From an archaeon (GTDB taxonomy: Archaea; Iainarchaeota; Iainarchaeia; Iainarchaeales; GCA-2688035), in the NCBI GenBank assembly GCA_030616665.1, contig JAUWWX010000033.1, positions 1 through 8,267 of the forward strand: DNA of 8,267 bases, read 5' to 3'. Both the position numbers and the translations under genes were made by a program. Positions within the stretch are counted from its first letter, which is position 1, and each line of letters starts with the position of its first letter. Positions 4,826-8,267 of this stretch are shown one piece after another. The notes beneath the pieces are model-generated. The model ran no database searches, was not told the origin of the DNA, and saw only the letters and a program-made list of their open reading frames with translations.

Positions 4826-7800
4826 GTTGACAGCCTGCCGGTAGACCAAAGGCTTTACTGCCTTGACTTAACTGAGAAAGCCTATGCCTTTGTTCCTGAA
4901 TGCGAGACAGAGCAGCAGTGCTTTTCCTCGCTTGAAAAGGGGTTCTTCAGCTTTGACCACAGCGTTTTTAGCGGTCAGGTGCAAAGCAGACTTTACAGCT
5001 ACAAGAACAATGTTGCGTTGAGCTGGCTGTACTTCAACAAGGCAAGGCACAGCATTTCCGAAATTCACGCTATCTGCAGCAGGAACCAAAGCATTTCAGG
5101 CCTGCTGTTCCACTTGAACGAGCTGACCCACAGCATGGCAAAGGCGTTTGAGTTTTCGGACCAAGCCAACAGGGAAAGCTTTGCAGTGCTGCTTCTCGAA
5201 TACGAGGCATTGCAGGAACAGGATGTGCAACTTGTAAAGGAAGAGCCGTTGATTGACGACTTTGCATTAATTGCCGATAACCTCAACAAGCTCTCTTCTC
5301 AGGCCAGATGCGATGAAAGCCGTTCCTATGCCTGCTTTTACCTCACCCAGACAAAGAACTTTGAAGCGCTTGTTGCGCAGACAGGCTTTCGTGAAAGGAT
5401 TGTAAGCGAGGTCAATGTCTTTGACCTGCTTATGTCGCCCTCAGAAGCAATTGCCGGATACCTTGACTCTGGATTAAGTGTGCCTGTCATAGGCCAGATT
5501 ATCCAGCCACTGCTTTCTTACTTGTCCAATATTTCCACCGGCAGGGAGGCAATTGGCGGCCTCCAAAGAACGCCAGCTTTTCAGTTCATGCAGAGCTACA
5601 GCAGGTTTATGGGAGAAAACAACAGCTGCTTAACCAGATTCAGCAAAATTCTTTCAAAGGATTCCTTGCACAGGCAGCAGCTGATGCAGAGGAATGAGCA
5701 ACTTGAGGCAAGCGCAGAGCAGGGCATTAAGGAAACGCAGCAAAACATTGATGCCTTGCTTTCAGGGAATTACGCCTCATTTGACCAGAATTTTTTCCAC
5801 CTACTTTACGCTGGCCTTGGCCAGGAAAGCAGTCTTGCAGCGCAAAGCTACAGTATTAGGGACTTTGGCGAATTGAGGGAGCATGCGGAAAAACAACTTG
5901 CCTTGTTGAGGCAGAGGCTGCTGCTGCTCAGGCAGCAGGACGCATTGCAGCGGCTGAGCCTTGGAGAAAAGGCCTCTGCTCTGAAGCAGCTGAATAATGA
6001 AATAGGGCTGCTTCAGGACAATTTGGATTACCTAAGCAATGAGGTAATTGAGGGACTGCTTGTCCTGTGTCAGGAAAGGGCTTTGTTCATTGAACAGCAA
6101 TTGGATGAAGCGTCTTTGCCAGAGGAATATTTGCTGAGGGCAGCTGACTTAAGGGCAAGGGCAAAATTCAAGCTCAATCTTTTCAGGGAAGCAAGGGAAA
6201 CGGAACAAAAACTTTTTCTATGCAGTGAAATGGTCCAGCGCTTTGGGCTTTTTTCCTCTGCGTTGCAGGACTTTGAAGAGTACAGCCTGCAGGAAGAAGC
6301 CTCTTTGCGCGAGTGCTTTTCCTTTCTCAACCTTGCTTTCGAGAACGCCGAAGCCCTTGGCCTTGACCTACGCGATTTCGCCCTTCGATTCCATGAGCTG
6401 CAGGCAATTGAACAGCCTTACAATGACATTGATGCAGTGCGAAGAATCTGCCTTTCGCTTGAGGAAGACCTGCGTTCGTTCCTGCAGAGGCAGGCAATCG
6501 TCAAGAGGGTTGAAGAAAACTTTTCCTTGTCCAACAGCCTCCTTTCCTCCCTTCAGCTTGCGGAAGCCAAGGGCGCAATCTCTTCCTCCAAAGTCGATAG
6601 CCTTGAGTCACAGCTGGCTTATTTTCAAAAGTTTTTTGCAGGGGAATCCCTGGCTTTTGAAAACGCCTTGCCCCTACTACCAGACCTTGAGGAAAGCCTT
6701 TCGGAATTCGCCTCCGCTCTTGCCCAACACCTTTACAGTGCCATAATCTCCTTTGTGGAGGAGCATGCCTCTGTTTCAATTGAGCCTATTGAAAACGCGG
6801 TTGCAGGGCTTGCCTTTGACGAAACCGTTTCAGTTGAATTTGACAACCCCTTCAACCATTCAATTGATGGGCCTCTAACCCTGTCCGTGCCGTTTGACAA
6901 AAGCGTTGGCAGTGCAATTTCCTCAAGCCCAAACATACTCTCTTTTTGGGGTGATGGAAAAAGCCTTGTGGTTGACCTCAATGGCCTGCCCATTGGAAAA
7001 ACCTTTTTGCAATTCTCAACAGCAAGCATTGTTGAGAAAAGGGAAAGCCTTGCTCTTCTTTCCGCGACCAGCAAGGAAGCAACATTTTCCAAGAAAATCG
7101 AAATAGAATGCAGTCGTTCCATAGCAAAGCTGCAGGTGAACTCAACCCTGCTTGATTCAGGCAATGTAAATTTCGGAAACATCCTTGTTTTGCAGGAGGA
7201 AAGCAGCCTTTCCTTCATCCAAAATGAAAATAGGGTTTCCTTTTTTCTTGAAAACTGTTCGGGCAAGGAGAAAATAGACATAATTTTTGTTATTGAGCAG
7301 CCTGTTGCTGTCAGCCTGCGCCTGCTTGAAGAGCAGCAATCACCCCAAGGAAAAATTTCCACCTACTCTGTTGAAATTGAAAACAGGCTTGCATTCAAGT
7401 TTGGCAAAATTGACGTGGTTTTGCCAACTGCTTTCAGCGAAAAAACCGTGTTAGGCGTAGAATTATTTGATTCACTGGGAAAAGAAATAAAATTTTCACT
7501 GCTCCCCAATGGAAATATTGCCTTTGGTTTGACTTCTCTGCTCCCAGTGCAGAAGGGACTACTTTATACACTTAAGGTTTTTTCCAAGGAAAATGCCTCC
7601 CTCCTGGAAGAAAATCCAGCAAGTGAAACCCCTTCAAGGGAAACGCTGCAAGAAATTCAATCCATTTCAGAAAAAATTTCAGCCCTTGATTCAGTGATTG
7701 GAACGGCGGAGGAAACGATTGCCTTGCTTGACGGGTTTTTTTCCTCTGTTTCGGATGAGCTGCTTATCTCTGCAAAGTACATCCCCCCAATCAGCGAGGC

Positions 7801-8267
7801 AGAGCTTGACAAGCTGGGGCTTAAGCTGTCCGGCCTGCGGTCTTTCCAGTCAAAAAACCACCTGCAGGACTTTTCAAGGCTTGCAGAACAAGGAAACTTT
7901 GATTCAGCGCTTGAAAAATCAGACAAATTTGCAGAACAGCTTGACGAAAAGCTGTTGGAAGCAGAGGACGTTACCTCCCGTTTGAACAATGCCTTCAACG
8001 CAATCAAGGAGGACGCGGTTGTCTCGTACAACAGCGCTGCAGAATTGTTCAACCAGAACCAGAGCAGCTCAGAGGCGCAAGACAAACTCTCTCAAGCCAG
8101 GGAACAACTGCTGGAGGGCAATTTTCTTGAATCAATTACCTCAAGCAAGAACGCTTCAGGCCTCATTGCCCTCAAGCCCGAAGCAAGCCTAGACCTGCCT
8201 GTCTTTGTCTGGCCGATTGCAATAGGCTCTGCCCTCGTTTTAATTGTTCGCTTCAAAAAGAAAGAGC
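4766..8267 (+). CDS. Giant predicted lipoprotein/surface protein with C-terminal membrane anchor, 3' end outside window
   Basis: From ATG 4766 the frame stays open for 1167 codons to the window end. I recognise no family. Residues 1-19 form a signal peptide (basic K3, hydrophobic core) ending in the lipobox LSGC, so C20 would be lipid-anchored outside. About 25-665 is almost wholly helical, with a Leu/Gln-rich coiled coil clearest at 374-430. About 669-945 is beta-rich, alternating hydrophobic strands with short turns, like one or more Ig-type sandwiches. About 948-1140 is helical again. A hydrophobic helix (about 1146-1162) followed by RFKKKE is a stop-transfer anchor, so the protein probably ends soon after the window. 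Ten N-x-S/T sequons (e.g. N107, N255, N285, N585, N697, N792, N830, N943, N1098, N1129) are spread over the outer part. A start here is supported by the TATA-like box at 4734 and the signal peptide. Likely cell-surface structural or adhesion role, inferred from layout only. Confidence 0.85.
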   Translation, partial: MLKQLAPLALTALLVLLSGCVDSLPVDQRLYCLDLTEKAYAFVPECETEQQCFSSLEKGFFSFDHSVFSGQVQSRLYSYKNNVALSWLYFNKARHSISEIHAICSRNQSISGLLFHLNELTHSMAKAFEFSDQANRESFAVLLLEYEALQEQDVQLVKEEPLIDDFALIADNLNKLSSQARCDESRSYACFYLTQTKNFEALVAQTGFRERIVSEVNVFDLLMSPSEAIAGYLDSGLSVPVIGQIIQPLLSYLSNISTGREAIGGLQRTPAFQFMQSYSRFMGENNSCLTRFSKILSKDSLHRQQLMQRNEQLEASAEQGIKETQQNIDALLSGNYASFDQNFFHLLYAGLGQESSLAAQSYSIRDFGELREHAEKQLALLRQRLLLLRQQDALQRLSLGEKASALKQLNNEIGLLQDNLDYLSNEVIEGLLVLCQERALFIEQQLDEASLPEEYLLRAADLRARAKFKLNLFREARETEQKLFLCSEMVQRFGLFSSALQDFEEYSLQEEASLRECFSFLNLAFENAEALGLDLRDFALRFHELQAIEQPYNDIDAVRRICLSLEEDLRSFLQRQAIVKRVEENFSLSNSLLSSLQLAEAKGAISSSKVDSLESQLAYFQKFFAGESLAFENALPLLPDLEESLSEFASALAQHLYSAIISFVEEHASVSIEPIENAVAGLAFDETVSVEFDNPFNHSIDGPLTLSVPFDKSVGSAISSSPNILSFWGDGKSLVVDLNGLPIGKTFLQFSTASIVEKRESLALLSATSKEATFSKKIEIECSRSIAKLQVNSTLLDSGNVNFGNILVLQEESSLSFIQNENRVSFFLENCSGKEKIDIIFVIEQPVAVSLRLLEEQQSPQGKISTYSVEIENRLAFKFGKIDVVLPTAFSEKTVLGVELFDSLGKEIKFSLLPNGNIAFGLTSLLPVQKGLLYTLKVFSKENASLLEENPASETPSRETLQEIQSISEKISALDSVIGTAEETIALLDGFFSSVSDELLISAKYIPPISEAELDKLGLKLSGLRSFQSKNHLQDFSRLAEQGNFDSALEKSDKFAEQLDEKLLEAEDVTSRLNNAFNAIKEDAVVSYNSAAELFNQNQSSSEAQDKLSQAREQLLEGNFLESITSSKNASGLIALKPEASLDLPVFVWPIAIGSALVLIVRFKKKE
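8201..8266 (+). other. C-terminal transmembrane anchor of the giant surface protein
   Basis: Residues about 1146-1162 (VFVWPIAIGSALVLIVR) form one hydrophobic helix followed by FKKKE. This is the normal arrangement of an outward-facing protein with a short positive cytoplasmic tail. Together with the N-terminal lipid anchor it would fix both ends of the chain in the same membrane. Confidence 0.7.

Noticed and set aside
6225..6746. A 173-codon plus-strand open frame
   Set aside because: It is in another frame inside the giant gene, with no promoter or ribosome binding site, and its Pro/Ser/Arg/Cys-rich translation is typical of a frame shadow. The same holds for 5694-5876, 7698-7985 and 7989-8192.
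6733..7362. A 209-codon minus-strand open frame
   Set aside because: It is antisense to the giant surface protein, whose frame is open for 1167 codons with consistent signal peptide, domain layout and anchor. The translation is Ser/Leu/Arg-rich, as expected of a shadow.
1..8267. tRNA, rRNA, CRISPR array, insertion sequence, riboswitch or long repeats
   Set aside because: Gaps between genes are short (30-123 bases) and hold only promoter-like and T-rich elements. I saw no cloverleaf, regularly spaced repeat, terminal inverted repeat or transposase motif by eye.

Overview
The window looks archaeal. Its genes include an archaeal-lipid geranylgeranyl reductase, the archaeal wyosine enzyme Taw1, an RqcH/NFACT-N protein, a single-domain PRC-barrel protein and an AMMECR1 protein. 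TATA-like boxes of the archaeal type sit about 30-40 bases before several start codons. Compact spacing, a shortened RqcH and a very large lineage-type surface protein suggest a small-genome (DPANN-like, perhaps Diapherotrites- or Micrarchaeota-like) archaeon. That placement is inference; only Archaea is well supported. Most of the window is housekeeping; the last 3.5 kb is accessory.

Layout. 1-1131 (+): geranylgeranyl reductase, cut off at its 5' end by the window edge and broken by a one-base frameshift near 665-667. 1249-2373 (+): NFACT-N/RqcH-like protein without the usual C-terminal NFACT-R domain. 2404-2682 (-): PRC-barrel protein, convergent with the previous gene. 2683-2805: divergent promoter region. 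2806-3756 (+): Taw1, with both iron-sulfur cysteine sets and the catalytic lysine. 3805-4074 (+): small single-pass membrane protein with regularly spaced cysteines. 4071-4673 (-): AMMECR1 protein, whose stop codon overlaps that of the previous gene. 4674-4765: divergent promoter region that may share one TATA element. 4766 to the window end (+): one uninterrupted reading frame of at least 1167 codons. It encodes a predicted exported protein with a bacterial-type lipobox at the N-terminus and a transmembrane anchor at the C-terminus.

How the genes relate. There is no clear operon: nearly every gene has its own promoter-like element. The shared themes are cell envelope (lipid saturation, small membrane protein, giant surface protein) and translation (wyosine modification of tRNA-Phe, ribosome-associated quality control). 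No tRNA, rRNA, CRISPR array, insertion sequence or long repeat was seen. No gene-free stretch exceeds 300 bases.
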